Assembly (NCBI RefSeq): GCF_004137685.1
Contig: NZ_QYBB01000013.1
Coordinates: 62,001-126,000 of the forward strand
Direction of reading: 5' to 3'
DNA: 64,000 nucleotides
From: Lichenibacterium minor
GTDB lineage: Bacteria; Pseudomonadota; Alphaproteobacteria; Rhizobiales; Beijerinckiaceae
Positions 26,194 to 33,861 of this stretch are shown here, piece after piece; positions within the stretch are counted from its first letter, which is position 1, and each line of letters opens with the position of its first letter. Made by a program: the position numbers and the translations under genes. Below the pieces are notes generated by a model. The model had not been told where the DNA came from. It did not search any database and saw only the letters and a list, made by a program, of their open reading frames with translations.

Positions 26194-26217
26194 CGTTATA
26201 GCCGATAGGATATAACG
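26194..26217. promoter_or_regulatory. ModE-like operator before modA
   Basis: Perfect 7-bp inverted arms CGTTATA / TATAACG are separated by 10 bp, 44 bp before the modA start. Molybdate-responsive ModE/MopA sites have CGTTATA-type arms with a spacer of this order, and the gene behind encodes a molybdate-binding-protein homologue. The TATAAC arm could also serve as the -10 region, so binding would block transcription. Confidence 0.62.
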
Positions 26218-26260
26218 TCTGGGCGCCGCCGCTCGGGCCGCGTCGATCCGCGAGCCCCCG

Positions 26261-27082
26261 ATGCTGCGACCAGCCCTTCCGCTCCTGCGCGGCGTCGCCG
26301 CCGCCGCGGTCTTCGTCCTCGCAATCGGCGCCGCGGCCGAAGCCGCGCCGGTGAAGGTCTACGCGGCGGGCAGCCTGTCGAGCGCCATGGCGGCGCTGAT
26401 CGAGGCCGCGGGCGAGCCGCCGGGCGCCTTCGCGGCGCCCGTCTACGGGCCCGCCGGCCTGCTCGCGGACCGCCTGTCCAGGGGCGAGACGGCGGATCTG
26501 TTCGCCTCGGCCGACATCGCGGCGCCGGAGCGCCTCGCCGCCGCGCGGCCCGACGCCTTGGTGGTGACCTTCGTCAAGAACCGCATGTGCGTCGCCGCCA
26601 AGGCCGCCGTGGGGCTGACGGAGACCGGCATGCTCGACAGGATGCTGTCGCCCGACCTGCGGCTCGCCACCTCGACGCCCGGCAACGACCCGGGCGGCGA
26701 CTACGCGCTCGCGGTCTTCAAGCGGGCCGAAGCGCTCCGTCCCGGCGCCGAGAAGGCGCTGACCGGCAAGATGCTGACCCTCGTCGGCGGTCCGACCACG
26801 ATGGTGCCGATCGCGGGCAAGAGCCCCGGCGCCTCCATCTTCCTCGGCGATCATGCCGACCTGTTCCTGTACTACTGCTCGTCGGCCGCGGCGCTGCTGA
26901 AGGAAGTGCCGGACCTCACCAACCTGCCCCTGCCCGACAGCCTGGAGGTCCACCCCGTCTACGCCATGGCGGTGCTGTCGCGGGAGCCGGCGGCCGAGCG
27001 GTTCGCGCTGTTCGTGCTGTCGTCGAAGGGCCAGGCGATCCTCGGGCGGTTCGGCTTCACCCCCCTCGCCGCCGCGCCCTGA
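26261..27082 (+). CDS. modA: Molybdate ABC transporter substrate-binding protein (ModA family), no adjacent permease
   Basis: A 273-aa periplasmic oxyanion-binding protein. The signal peptide covers about residues 1-28 (hydrophobic AAAAVFVLAIGAAAEA). The mature start VKVYAAGSLSSAMAALIEA holds the oxyanion-binding Ser pair of ModA. Further marks are GPAGLLADRLSRGETADLFA, FVKNRMCVAA and ATSTPGNDPGGDYAL. The last matches the 'wtpA/modA-like' branch with a Pro-Gly-Asp-Pro turn. No modB or modC lies next to it, so it is either an orphan receptor for a permease elsewhere or a relic. It is preceded by a ModE-like palindrome. Tungstate is an alternative ligand. Confidence 0.84.
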   Translation: MLRPALPLLRGVAAAAVFVLAIGAAAEAAPVKVYAAGSLSSAMAALIEAAGEPPGAFAAPVYGPAGLLADRLSRGETADLFASADIAAPERLAAARPDALVVTFVKNRMCVAAKAAVGLTETGMLDRMLSPDLRLATSTPGNDPGGDYALAVFKRAEALRPGAEKALTGKMLTLVGGPTTMVPIAGKSPGASIFLGDHADLFLYYCSSAAALLKEVPDLTNLPLPDSLEVHPVYAMAVLSREPAAERFALFVLSSKGQAILGRFGFTPLAAAP

Positions 27083-27125
27083 CCCGGCTCGACGCCCGCG
27101 GACCGGCGGGGCCGCGGGCGTCCGC

Positions 27126-27992
27126 TCACGCCATGTTGTTGGCGCTGTCGCCGGCGGTCGCGTCGTAGGCGGCGCCCGACACCATGCGGGCCTCGTCCGA
27201 CGCCAGGAACAGCACCACGGGGGCGATGTCGTCGGGCGAGATGTAGGGCACGCCGAGCGGCGACTTCTCGGTCAGCTTCTTCGTCGCCTCGGCTTCCAGC
27301 TCCTCGGTCGGCTCGTCGCTCTTCAGATCGCCGACCGCCTGGGCGTAGCGGCTGCGGTGGCGCGTGAGCGGCGTGTCGATGAGGCCGGGCACGACGGAGT
27401 TCACTGTGATCCCGTGCGGGCCCAGTTCCAGCGCGGCCGACTTCATCAAGCCCAGGATGCCCCATTTCGACGCCGAATAGCTGGCGCCGAACTTGGTGCC
27501 GTGCTGCCCCTGCGTCGACGACGTCAGGATGATGCGACCGCCGCCGCGCTTGACGATGTGGGGCGCCACGGCCCTGAGCGCGTTGGCGGTGCCGGTGAGG
27601 TTAACGTCGATCTGGTCGTGCCAGTCGGCGTCCTCCATCTCGAGCAGCGGCTTGAAGTCCTGGATGCCGGCGTTGGCGAACAGGATGTCGATGCCGCCGA
27701 AGGTCTGCACGGCAGCCTCGGCCGCCGCCCGCAGCGCGCCGATGTCGCGCTGGTCCAGCGTTCGGGCCAGCCAACGCCCACCTTCCGCCTCGACGAGCCG
27801 CCCCGTCTCGGCGAGCTCGTCCGCGCTCGCCGGCTCCACCGTGATGGCCGACGACACCGGACCGGCGATGTCGATCCCCACCACGGCCGCGCCTTCGCGT
27901 GCGAAGAGCACGGCGGTCGAGCGCCCGATGCCGCGCGCCGCGCCGGTGATGATGGCCACCTTGCCCTCAAGGCGCCCCAAACCCTTGCCCAT
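27126..27992 (-). CDS. SDR family oxidoreductase, carveol dehydrogenase/mycofactocin-coupled type
   Basis: A 288-aa NAD(P)-binding enzyme with the full SDR kit: TGAARGIG, NAG in FANAGIQ, Ser in ILTSSTQGQ, and YSASK. An insert after the PG motif (about residues 205-245, acidic and Lys-rich: DEPTEELEAEATKKL) and the tail YDATAGDSANNMA resemble the carveol dehydrogenase group. That group includes mycofactocin-dependent enzymes with tightly held NAD. No mycofactocin genes are in the window, so only the family link is claimed. It is a single gene, convergent with modA. Confidence 0.87.
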   Translation of the reverse strand: MGKGLGRLEGKVAIITGAARGIGRSTAVLFAREGAAVVGIDIAGPVSSAITVEPASADELAETGRLVEAEGGRWLARTLDQRDIGALRAAAEAAVQTFGGIDILFANAGIQDFKPLLEMEDADWHDQIDVNLTGTANALRAVAPHIVKRGGGRIILTSSTQGQHGTKFGASYSASKWGILGLMKSAALELGPHGITVNSVVPGLIDTPLTRHRSRYAQAVGDLKSDEPTEELEAEATKKLTEKSPLGVPYISPDDIAPVVLFLASDEARMVSGAAYDATAGDSANNMA

Positions 27993-28107
27993 CGCCCTGT
28001 CTCCCCTGTCGGCGCGACAATGAGCGAGCGCTCAGAAGAGTTGCCGGCCGGCGCGGGTCCTGCCTCGGCGGACACACGCCGACGAGGCGACGGCGCGTGG
28101 GCGGACC

Positions 28108-30906
28108 CTACCGCGTGACGCCCGGCACATGCGTGGTCATCAGCCCGAAGCCGGCATGGGTGGCGACCACGGGCAGCAGCCGCTCCAGCGCGTGCAGCAT
28201 CGTGCCGTCGATCGGCACGGGCTCGTCCGGATAGTCCGCCCAGCCGAGGCCGAGGTCGAACAGCGGCTTCAGCGCCGCCGGCCGGGCCCAGAACATCGTG
28301 CCGATGGGGAAGTCGATGGAGCGCGGGACCTCCATCGCGGGGTCCATCCGGCGGGCGAGGCCCGTCGCGATCTCGCGGTCGAGGCTCCAGCCGGTGAGAT
28401 TCGGGTCCTCGGGGAACACGAGCCCGAGCCGGTCGTCCTCGGCGAAGCGGTCGAGCACGAGGTCCGCCACGGGGAAGCGATCGCCGATCAGGTGCTGCAT
28501 CAGGAAGGCATGCCAGCGCACGCCGAGGTCGAGGCTCAGCCCGACGCCCGTCAGCGCCAGGCTGCGCTTGCCGTGCAGGTGGCCGAACACGTCGTAACCC
28601 TGCAGCGCGTCAGCGAAGCGCGTCAGCATGGGGCCGACGTCGCGCCCGCGGTTCGGGCAGGCCTCGACCACGACCCTGCCCTGGCCGTAGGGGGCGAACC
28701 GCGCGCGAAGCTCCTCCGCCTTGGGCTCCGACGTCGTCGACACGAAGAGGTCGAGCCGCGCCGCGTTGGCGGCGAGGGCCGCCAGCATGTCCCCGGCCAG
28801 CTCGGGATAGTGGAGGTGGATGTGCAGCGCCGCCCGCAGCCCGCTCCCCCGCCCCGTCGCCGCCGCCTCGCCCGGCACCAGGACGGGATGCGACCAGGGA
28901 CCGGCCGGCTTGCCGGCACGGATCCATTGCGCCAGCGGGTTCGGGAAGGGCGTGGCGTCGAGCGCGGGGTGGTGATCGGCATAGACCTGCGGCACGAAGC
29001 CCAGCGCGGGCCGGCGGCAGTATTGATTCGCTTCCTGACCCGAAGCCGCCTTGCGGACGTGCAGGCGCACCGCTTCTTCGCGGGTGAAATGCTCGTGCGG
29101 GTTCTGCCACAGGTCGGCGCGGAACGTGTCGTCGCCGAGCAGCAGCGCGACGTCGTCACGCTCCTGGGCGGCGATCTGCTTCGCCTCGGCGACGAGCGGC
29201 ATCAGGCGCTCGGTGTAGCGCGCCATGGGGAAGTCGCGGTCGCCGCGCTCGCGGAGCACGTTTCCCAGCTCGCGCCGCAGCGCCGGATCCCGCGCGAGTC
29301 CGGCGAGAACGCCCCCCGCCGCGTCGGCGTCGAGGTACGGCACGGACAAGCTCGCGGTCCGCGGGTCTTCGGCCAGCCAATCGGCGAAGCCGTTCGCTTC
29401 GGCGAAGCACACCGGCGGCACGCCCGCCAGCGCGGCGTCCATGGCGACGTTGGGGAACGGGTCGAGCCGCGACGAGATCATGGCGGCGTCGGCGGCCGCA
29501 TAGGCGCCCGCGAGGTCGTCGACGGCGTCGAGGAAGACGAGGTCGGCGCCCAGGCCCGAGCGCTTCACTTGGTCGGCGAGCCAGTCGCCGAACATGCCTT
29601 CGGGCGGAACCGCCGGGGTGTGGCCGATCCAAACGAAGCGCATCGTGCCCGGCCCGAGCCGGCGCGCCGCCGCCATGGCGCAGGACACGAACAGGTCCGG
29701 CCCCTTGCGCATCGACACCGTGCCGAGGCCCAGCACCACGGGTTTGGTGCCGTCGCCCCGCACGGCGCGGAACACGGCGTCGCGCTTGGCCGCCAGGGCT
29801 TCGGGCAGGAGCACGGGCGCCCGGGGGTCGGGCGGCACCTCGGAGGCGCCCTGGTGAAAGACGTGGCTGTTGCGGGTCGTGATGCCGGGCCAGCAGGCGA
29901 GCGCCGCCTCGTGCTGGCTGCGGGCGTCGAACACGATCTGACCCGACAGCATCATGCCGCTCTGCATCCGCGCTTCGGATTCCGGGCCGGTCGGATATTC
30001 GTGCACGAGCGTCACGGCCGGCACGCCCGCGGCGGCGAGGCCGATCAGCAGCCATTGGCACTCGATCGAGTTGCAGATTGCGAAGTCGATCGGGTGCTGG
30101 GCCGTCAGCTCCCGCACGGCGCGCGCCATGTAGAACCAGGTGAGCTGCGCCTTGCGGAACGGGCCCACCACGAGGGTCGCCTCCTCGACGAAGATGTCGA
30201 GGAGGTCGCCGACGGGGTTCAGCACCGCGACGACGAGGTTGTGGTCGCGGTTCAGTTGGCGGGCGAGGTTCCAGCCCAGGATCGGTGCGCCGGTGCGGCT
30301 CGCCTCGTGGCAGGCGAGCAGGACGGTCTTCTTGGCGGGATCGAAGGCGCGGCGGCCCGGTCGCACATGGGGGGCGATGTCGAAGGTGGCGGCGCGCCCT
30401 TCCGCACGGCCGTAGCGGGCGTAGTGGACGAGGAGGCCCATGCCGGCCGCCGCGACCTCCCGGTGGATGTCGGCATAGACGGCGGGGTCGAAGTCCGCGT
30501 TCGGCCGGATGCCGCGGCCTTCGCCGACCTCCGCGTAATGCTCGGCCGCTTCCAGGTCTCCCACGGCGCCGAGCGCCGCCGCGGCGCGGTAGAAGGCGGC
30601 GTCGAAGAGGCCCGTGTCGAGCACCGACTGGCCGGGGCCCGGGCCGGCACGGTGCTGGCCCGCGGCGCCGCGGGCCGACGCCTCGTGGCGGCCGCCGCCG
30701 GCGCGGCGGTGGCGCAGCGAGTCCACCACCCGGCGCACGGGGCGGGTCACCCGCCAGGACGCCGAGCCCAGCATGGCCGAGAGGCGGCCCGACAGGGCGC
30801 GGTTCTCGTCCTCCAGCGCGGCGACGCGCGCCGCGAGCTTCCGGTTCTCCCAGGCGGCGTCGCCCATGCCGGCCGGGCGGCCGTCGTCACTCGTATCGTC
30901 GGCCAT
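28108..30906 (-). CDS. Glycosyltransferase with C-terminal rhamnan-synthesis (RgpF-like) domain
   Basis: A 932-aa cytosolic polysaccharide enzyme. Residues 15-50 form a short coiled coil (ENRKLAARVAALEDENRALS). About 165-580 is a GT4-like domain with ASRTGAPILGWNLARQL, LGLGTVSMRKGPDLFVSCA and YAAADAAMISSRLDPFPNVA. About 670-932 is the RgpF-type domain with 'LHIHLHYPEL', ACPNRGRDVGPMLTRFADAL, FGHLHGKRSL and IDFPIGTMFWARPAALKPLF. RgpF proteins build rhamnose-rich O-chains or capsules. Such fused proteins occur singly in Rhizobiales. No O-antigen locus is adjacent. The GC-rich antisense frame over it is a shadow. Confidence 0.88.
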   Translation of the reverse strand: MADDTSDDGRPAGMGDAAWENRKLAARVAALEDENRALSGRLSAMLGSASWRVTRPVRRVVDSLRHRRAGGGRHEASARGAAGQHRAGPGPGQSVLDTGLFDAAFYRAAAALGAVGDLEAAEHYAEVGEGRGIRPNADFDPAVYADIHREVAAAGMGLLVHYARYGRAEGRAATFDIAPHVRPGRRAFDPAKKTVLLACHEASRTGAPILGWNLARQLNRDHNLVVAVLNPVGDLLDIFVEEATLVVGPFRKAQLTWFYMARAVRELTAQHPIDFAICNSIECQWLLIGLAAAGVPAVTLVHEYPTGPESEARMQSGMMLSGQIVFDARSQHEAALACWPGITTRNSHVFHQGASEVPPDPRAPVLLPEALAAKRDAVFRAVRGDGTKPVVLGLGTVSMRKGPDLFVSCAMAAARRLGPGTMRFVWIGHTPAVPPEGMFGDWLADQVKRSGLGADLVFLDAVDDLAGAYAAADAAMISSRLDPFPNVAMDAALAGVPPVCFAEANGFADWLAEDPRTASLSVPYLDADAAGGVLAGLARDPALRRELGNVLRERGDRDFPMARYTERLMPLVAEAKQIAAQERDDVALLLGDDTFRADLWQNPHEHFTREEAVRLHVRKAASGQEANQYCRRPALGFVPQVYADHHPALDATPFPNPLAQWIRAGKPAGPWSHPVLVPGEAAATGRGSGLRAALHIHLHYPELAGDMLAALAANAARLDLFVSTTSEPKAEELRARFAPYGQGRVVVEACPNRGRDVGPMLTRFADALQGYDVFGHLHGKRSLALTGVGLSLDLGVRWHAFLMQHLIGDRFPVADLVLDRFAEDDRLGLVFPEDPNLTGWSLDREIATGLARRMDPAMEVPRSIDFPIGTMFWARPAALKPLFDLGLGWADYPDEPVPIDGTMLHALERLLPVVATHAGFGLMTTHVPGVTR

Positions 30907-31046
30907 GGCGCCCTTCGTGGAATGATCGGGAAACGGCAGCCTCGATCAGGGCTGGCCGTTCTGCATCCTGAGCAGCCCCTTCGCGACCCGTGTCGTCCCT
31001 GGACCGCCTCGGCATGGGAGGAGACGAGCGGGCGGAAGGGGCCCGT

Positions 31047-31086
31047 GCGCCGAGCGCCCGTGCGCTGCGACGCGGGCGCTCGGCGC
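31047..31086. terminator. Strong hairpin downstream of hisN
   Basis: Perfect 14-bp arms GCGCCGAGCGCCCG / CGGGCGCTCGGCGC with a 12-base loop lie 44 bp past the hisN stop, in the 223-bp gap before the RgpF-like gene. There is no T-run, so it is probably a Rho-assisted terminator or a 3' stabiliser. Very similar GGCGCTCGGCGCC blocks recur near 44097-44110, so it may belong to a repeat family. Nothing else was recognised in this gap. Confidence 0.55.
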
Positions 31087-31129
31087 GCCGCTCAGGCCGC
31101 GGGAGGAGACAGGGCCCGGTCCGGCCTCG

Positions 31130-31927
31130 TCAGCCGGCGAGCAGCTTCAGCGCCGCCTCATGGACGCGCGGATCGCCCGCCGCCACGACGGCACCGCCGC
31201 CCTGCGCTTCGTCGCCCGACCAGGTCGTGACGACCCCGCCCGCGCCCTTGACGATGGGGATCAGCGCCGCGATGTCGTAGGGCTGGAGCCCGCTCTCGAT
31301 CACGAGGTCGACGTGGCCGGCCGCCACCATGCAGTAGCTGTAGCAGTCGCCGCCGAAGCGCACGAGCTTGGCCTCGGAGGCGACCCGCTCGAACCGGGCG
31401 CGCTCGCCCGGCTCCATCAGGGCGGGGCTGGTCGTCATCACCGTCGCGTCGGCGAGCGCCGGGCAGTCCCGCGTGCGCAGGTGGTGGACGATCTCGGTGC
31501 CGTGGGCGTTGCGCCCCGCCCAGGTGGCGCGAGCGTTGTCGCCGAAGAACTTCTCGCGCGTGAAGGGCTGGTGCATCACGCCGTAGACCGGCACGCCCCG
31601 GTGCTCCAGCGCCACCAGCGTCCCCCAGGTCGGGAAGCCCGAGATGAAGCTCTTGGTGCCGTCGATGGGGTCGAGCACCCACACGTATTCGGCGTCGGGC
31701 TGGTGGTCGCCGAACTCCTCGCCCACGATGCCGTGGGCCGGGAAGGTCGACTGGATGAGCCGGCGCATGGCGGTCTCGGCCGCGCGGTCGGCTTCCGTCA
31801 CGGGGTCGAACTGGCCGCGCGCGCCCTTGTCCTGCGCCTGCAGGGCTGTGCGGAAGAACGGCAGGATGGCGTCGCCGGCGACGGTCGCGAGTTCGGCGAC
31901 GAAGGGTTCGAAATCGACGATCGTCAT
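31130..31927 (-). CDS. hisN: Histidinol-phosphatase, inositol monophosphatase type
   Basis: A 265-aa Mg-dependent phosphatase removing phosphate from L-histidinol phosphate, the penultimate histidine step. IMPase motifs are GIVGEEFGDHQ (metal Glu), WVLDPIDGTKSFISG (DPIDGT) and LQPYDIAALIPIVKGAGG. The YDIAALIPI form is typical of HisN rather than SuhB (WDxAAG). The start ATG at 31927 has GAGGAG at good spacing. The stretch open upstream of it is an antisense shadow. The region 150-240 bp upstream encodes a suhB/mmgR-like RNA on the other strand, as described for alphaproteobacterial IMPase genes. Confidence 0.9.
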   Translation of the reverse strand: MTIVDFEPFVAELATVAGDAILPFFRTALQAQDKGARGQFDPVTEADRAAETAMRRLIQSTFPAHGIVGEEFGDHQPDAEYVWVLDPIDGTKSFISGFPTWGTLVALEHRGVPVYGVMHQPFTREKFFGDNARATWAGRNAHGTEIVHHLRTRDCPALADATVMTTSPALMEPGERARFERVASEAKLVRFGGDCYSYCMVAAGHVDLVIESGLQPYDIAALIPIVKGAGGVVTTWSGDEAQGGGAVVAAGDPRVHEAALKLLAG

Positions 31928-32076
31928 CGGGGCTCCTCGGGACGGGCCGAACGGGCGGCGGGCGCCCTTCCTACCACCCGGCCCGCGACGGCTCCAGAGC
32001 CTGACATCCGGGCCGGAAGCGCGTGCGTGGGGATGGTCGGGGCTCTGGTCCGACATTTTCGCCGAAACCCCTTGCC

Positions 32077-32094
32077 TTTGTGCAGCGCACATGG
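32077..32094. promoter_or_regulatory. TGC-N3-GCA motif (PhaR/AniA-like) upstream of the sRNA
   Basis: The 18-mer TTTGTGCAGCGCACATGG contains TGC-AGC-GCA. A second partial copy, TTGCAGCGCGGCA, follows at 32101. Nearly the same string occurs before gltA at 38231. TGC-N3/4-GCA is the published operator type for the PHB regulator PhaR (AniA), and mmgR-type RNAs act on PHB-granule proteins, so a shared regulator is plausible. The binding itself is inferred. Confidence 0.45.
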
Positions 32095-32111
32095 CACATG
32101 TTGCAGCGCGG

Positions 32112-32191
32112 CAGAGATGCCGTATGCCCTTCTTGGGCGTTTCCTCCCTAGACTTGGGCCGCTCGCCGAAAGGCTGAGCGGCCTCTTTCTT
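32112..32191 (+). ncRNA. mmgR: suhB/mmgR (alpha-r8) family small RNA
   Basis: A small trans-acting RNA of about 80 nt, opposite in orientation to hisN. In order it shows: a short hairpin GCCC-TTCTT-GGGC (32126-32138); the single-stranded anti-Shine-Dalgarno-like block TTTCCTCCCT (32140-32149), the conserved core reported for the suhB/mmgR family; and an intrinsic terminator GGCCGCTC...GAGCGGCC followed by TCTTTCTT (32157-32191). Rfam describes the suhB motif as lying upstream of alphaproteobacterial suhB-type genes in antisense direction, exactly as here. The 5' end is estimated from the family length. In Sinorhizobium the RNA limits PHB granule proteins; the target here is inferred. Confidence 0.8.
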
Positions 32192-32205
32192 GTGGGGGGT
32201 CGGGG

Positions 32206-33150
32206 CTATTCCGCCGCCATGCGCTCCGGGCCGCCGCTCGCCGCCGCGACCTCCGAGACGGCCGCCACCACGGCGTGGAGGTGGCGCGACAGCGCGTCGA
32301 AGCCTTCGGCCCGCGCCATGGCCTTCTCGTCCATGTAGAGGCCGCGGTTGATCTCGATCTGCAGGGCGTGGAAGCCGCTGGCCGGCCGGCCGTAATGTTC
32401 CGTGATGAAGCCGCCCGCATAGGGCTTGTTGCGCTCGACCACGTAGCCCAGGCTGCGCAGCGTCCCCTCGGCGACGTCGATGAAGCGCCGGGCGCAGCTC
32501 GTGCCGTAGCGGTCCCCGAGCACGAAGTCGGCCTTGGTCCTCTCGTCGCGCCACGTCGCCGGGTCCGCCGTGCCGGTGACCGAGGAGGACGGCATGGAGT
32601 GGCAATCGACCAGCACCGCCAGGCCGAAGCGGCGGAGCGCGCGATTCAGCAGATCCTGCAGGGCCGCGTGGTAGGGCTTGTGCAGTTCGTCGATGCGCCG
32701 CAACCCTTCCTCGACGGGGAGGCGCTTGGCGTAGATCTCCTGGCTGTCTCCGACCACGCGAGCGATGGTGCCGAGCCCGCCCGCCACCCGCACCGAGCGC
32801 GTGTTGACATAGGCGGGGAGCCGCCCGTCGAACATGCGCGGGTCGAGCTCGTAGGGTTCGCGGTTGAGGTCGAGATAGGCGCGGGGGAAATGCGCCCGCA
32901 GCAGCGGCAAGCCCAAGGACACCGCCGGCTCGAACAGGTCGTCGACGAACGCGTCCTCGGACCGGCGCAGCGTCGCGGGGTCGAGGCGGGCGCTGCGCAG
33001 GAAGCGCTCGGGATAGACCCGGCCGGAATGGGGCGACGACAGGACGACCGGGCTCGTCAGCGCCGGAGGCTCGATCACCTCGAAGGGGGGATCGAACTCC
33101 GCACCTGCCGGGCCCGCCCCGTCGCCGCCGTCCGCACCCGTCCGCGCCAT
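32206..33150 (-). CDS. N-formylglutamate amidohydrolase family protein
   Basis: A 314-aa zinc hydrolase. Motifs are VVLSSPHSGRVYPERFL near residue 36, the RSEDAFVDDLFEP helix, HFPRAYLDLNREPYELDPRM and VLVDCHSMPSSS, giving the family's His, Asp and Arg residues. Proteins of this family remove formate from N-formylglutamate (HutG) in histidine breakdown, but many stand-alone members have no hut genes nearby and an unknown amide substrate. The start is put at 33150 (MARTGADGG), because the upstream in-frame Pro/Gly-rich stretch is not family-like. It is divergent from cpdR, beside which it commonly lies in Rhizobiales. Confidence 0.87.
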   Translation of the reverse strand: MARTGADGGDGAGPAGAEFDPPFEVIEPPALTSPVVLSSPHSGRVYPERFLRSARLDPATLRRSEDAFVDDLFEPAVSLGLPLLRAHFPRAYLDLNREPYELDPRMFDGRLPAYVNTRSVRVAGGLGTIARVVGDSQEIYAKRLPVEEGLRRIDELHKPYHAALQDLLNRALRRFGLAVLVDCHSMPSSSVTGTADPATWRDERTKADFVLGDRYGTSCARRFIDVAEGTLRSLGYVVERNKPYAGGFITEHYGRPASGFHALQIEINRGLYMDEKAMARAEGFDALSRHLHAVVAAVSEVAAASGGPERMAAE

Positions 33151-33350
33151 CCGCCGCCCTCGTCGTCCCACGGCCGCACTCTGCCCAAGGGCCGTCCCGC
33201 TGTCCACGCCGAAGGGCGGCGGCCGGCCCATCGGCCCATCCGCGGGGCGGGACTCGGCCGGGCCCGGCCGATTGACGGCTTTTTCATGCCCCGGTGCCAC
33301 GATCCGGTCGAACCCCGGGTCATGCCCAGGCCGCAGGGGCGAAGCCGGCG

Positions 33351-33394
33351 TTGGTTTTACCGCGCGTTAACCATTATATGCACTGGTGGTTAAC
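33351..33394 (+). promoter_or_regulatory. cpdR promoter with CtrA-type TTAACCAT boxes
   Basis: A readable promoter: TTGGTT at 33351-33356, 17 bp, then TTATAT at 33374-33379. Over it lies a perfect inverted repeat GTTAACCA (33366-33373) / TGGTTAAC (33387-33394). The left arm extends to TTAACCAT, the 8-mer CtrA box of Rhizobiales. The box overlaps the -10 and the second arm lies just past the likely start point, so CtrA would most simply repress, although this is an inference. Confidence 0.65.
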
Positions 33395-33432
33395 GTCGGA
33401 CCGCGGTGCCCGGGGAAGTCGAGGAAGGGATG

Positions 33433-33813
33433 ATGGACGCAGACGCCGACCAGGCCACGAAGATCCTGCTCGCCGAAGACGACAACGACATGCGTCGTTT
33501 TCTCGTCAAGGCCCTGCAGAACGCCGGATTCGTGGTGACCTCCTTCGACAACGGACTGTCGGCCTATCACAGGCTGAGGGAGGAGCCCTTCGAGCTCCTG
33601 CTCACCGATATCGTGATGCCGGAGATGGACGGCATCGAGCTGGCGCGCCGGGCCACCGAGCTCGACCCCGACATCAAGGTCATGTTCATCACCGGCTTCG
33701 CCGCCGTGGCGCTGAACCCCGACAACAACGCCCCCCGCGAAGCCAAGATCCTGTCGAAGCCCTTCCACCTGAAGGACCTCGTCGGCGAAGTGCAGCGGCT
33801 GCTGGCGGCCTGA
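33433..33813 (+). CDS. cpdR: Single-domain response regulator CpdR (ClpXP adaptor)
   Basis: A 126-aa receiver domain without an output domain. In Caulobacter and Sinorhizobium, unphosphorylated CpdR primes ClpXP to degrade cell-cycle proteins, and phosphorylation by the CckA-ChpT relay switches it off. Family sequence: KILLAEDDNDMRRFLVKAL, FELLLTDIVMPEMDGIELAR (phospho-Asp-59), KVMFITGFAAVALNP and KILSKPFHLKDLV. These are near-identical in type to rhizobial CpdR1. Two adjacent ATGs (33430, 33433) are possible; the second has better spacing to GAGGAAGGG. The extra N-terminus of about eight residues is unusual. A CtrA-type box overlaps its promoter. Confidence 0.95.
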   Translation: MDADADQATKILLAEDDNDMRRFLVKALQNAGFVVTSFDNGLSAYHRLREEPFELLLTDIVMPEMDGIELARRATELDPDIKVMFITGFAAVALNPDNNAPREAKILSKPFHLKDLVGEVQRLLAA

Positions 33814-33829
33814 CCCGGCTCGCCCCCGA

Positions 33830-33850
33830 CCGCGGGCAAAGCGCCCGCGG
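33830..33850. terminator. Hairpin between convergent cpdR and the Fe-S carrier gene
   Basis: Eight-base arms CCGCGGGC / GCCCGCGG with a 5-base loop (AAAGC) sit in the 48-bp gap between two converging stops. No T-run follows on either strand. It is a probable bidirectional termination hairpin. Confidence 0.5.
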
Positions 33851-33861
33851 TTCCGATCGCG

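Noticed and set aside
26194..26217. A second Zur box, because of the GTTATA/TATAAC arms
   Set aside because: The arms are 10 bp apart and the centre is not GTTATAAC as at 19128; the gene behind is a molybdate-binding protein, so ModE fits better.
28129..31230. A 1,033-codon plus-strand frame over the RgpF-like gene
   Set aside because: Same shadow effect; the minus-strand protein has motifs and a normal start, the plus-strand one has none.
33301..33325. tRNA T-arm-like string GGTCGAACCCCGG
   Set aside because: No acceptor stem, anticodon arm or CCA partner lies at the right distance; it is chance similarity.
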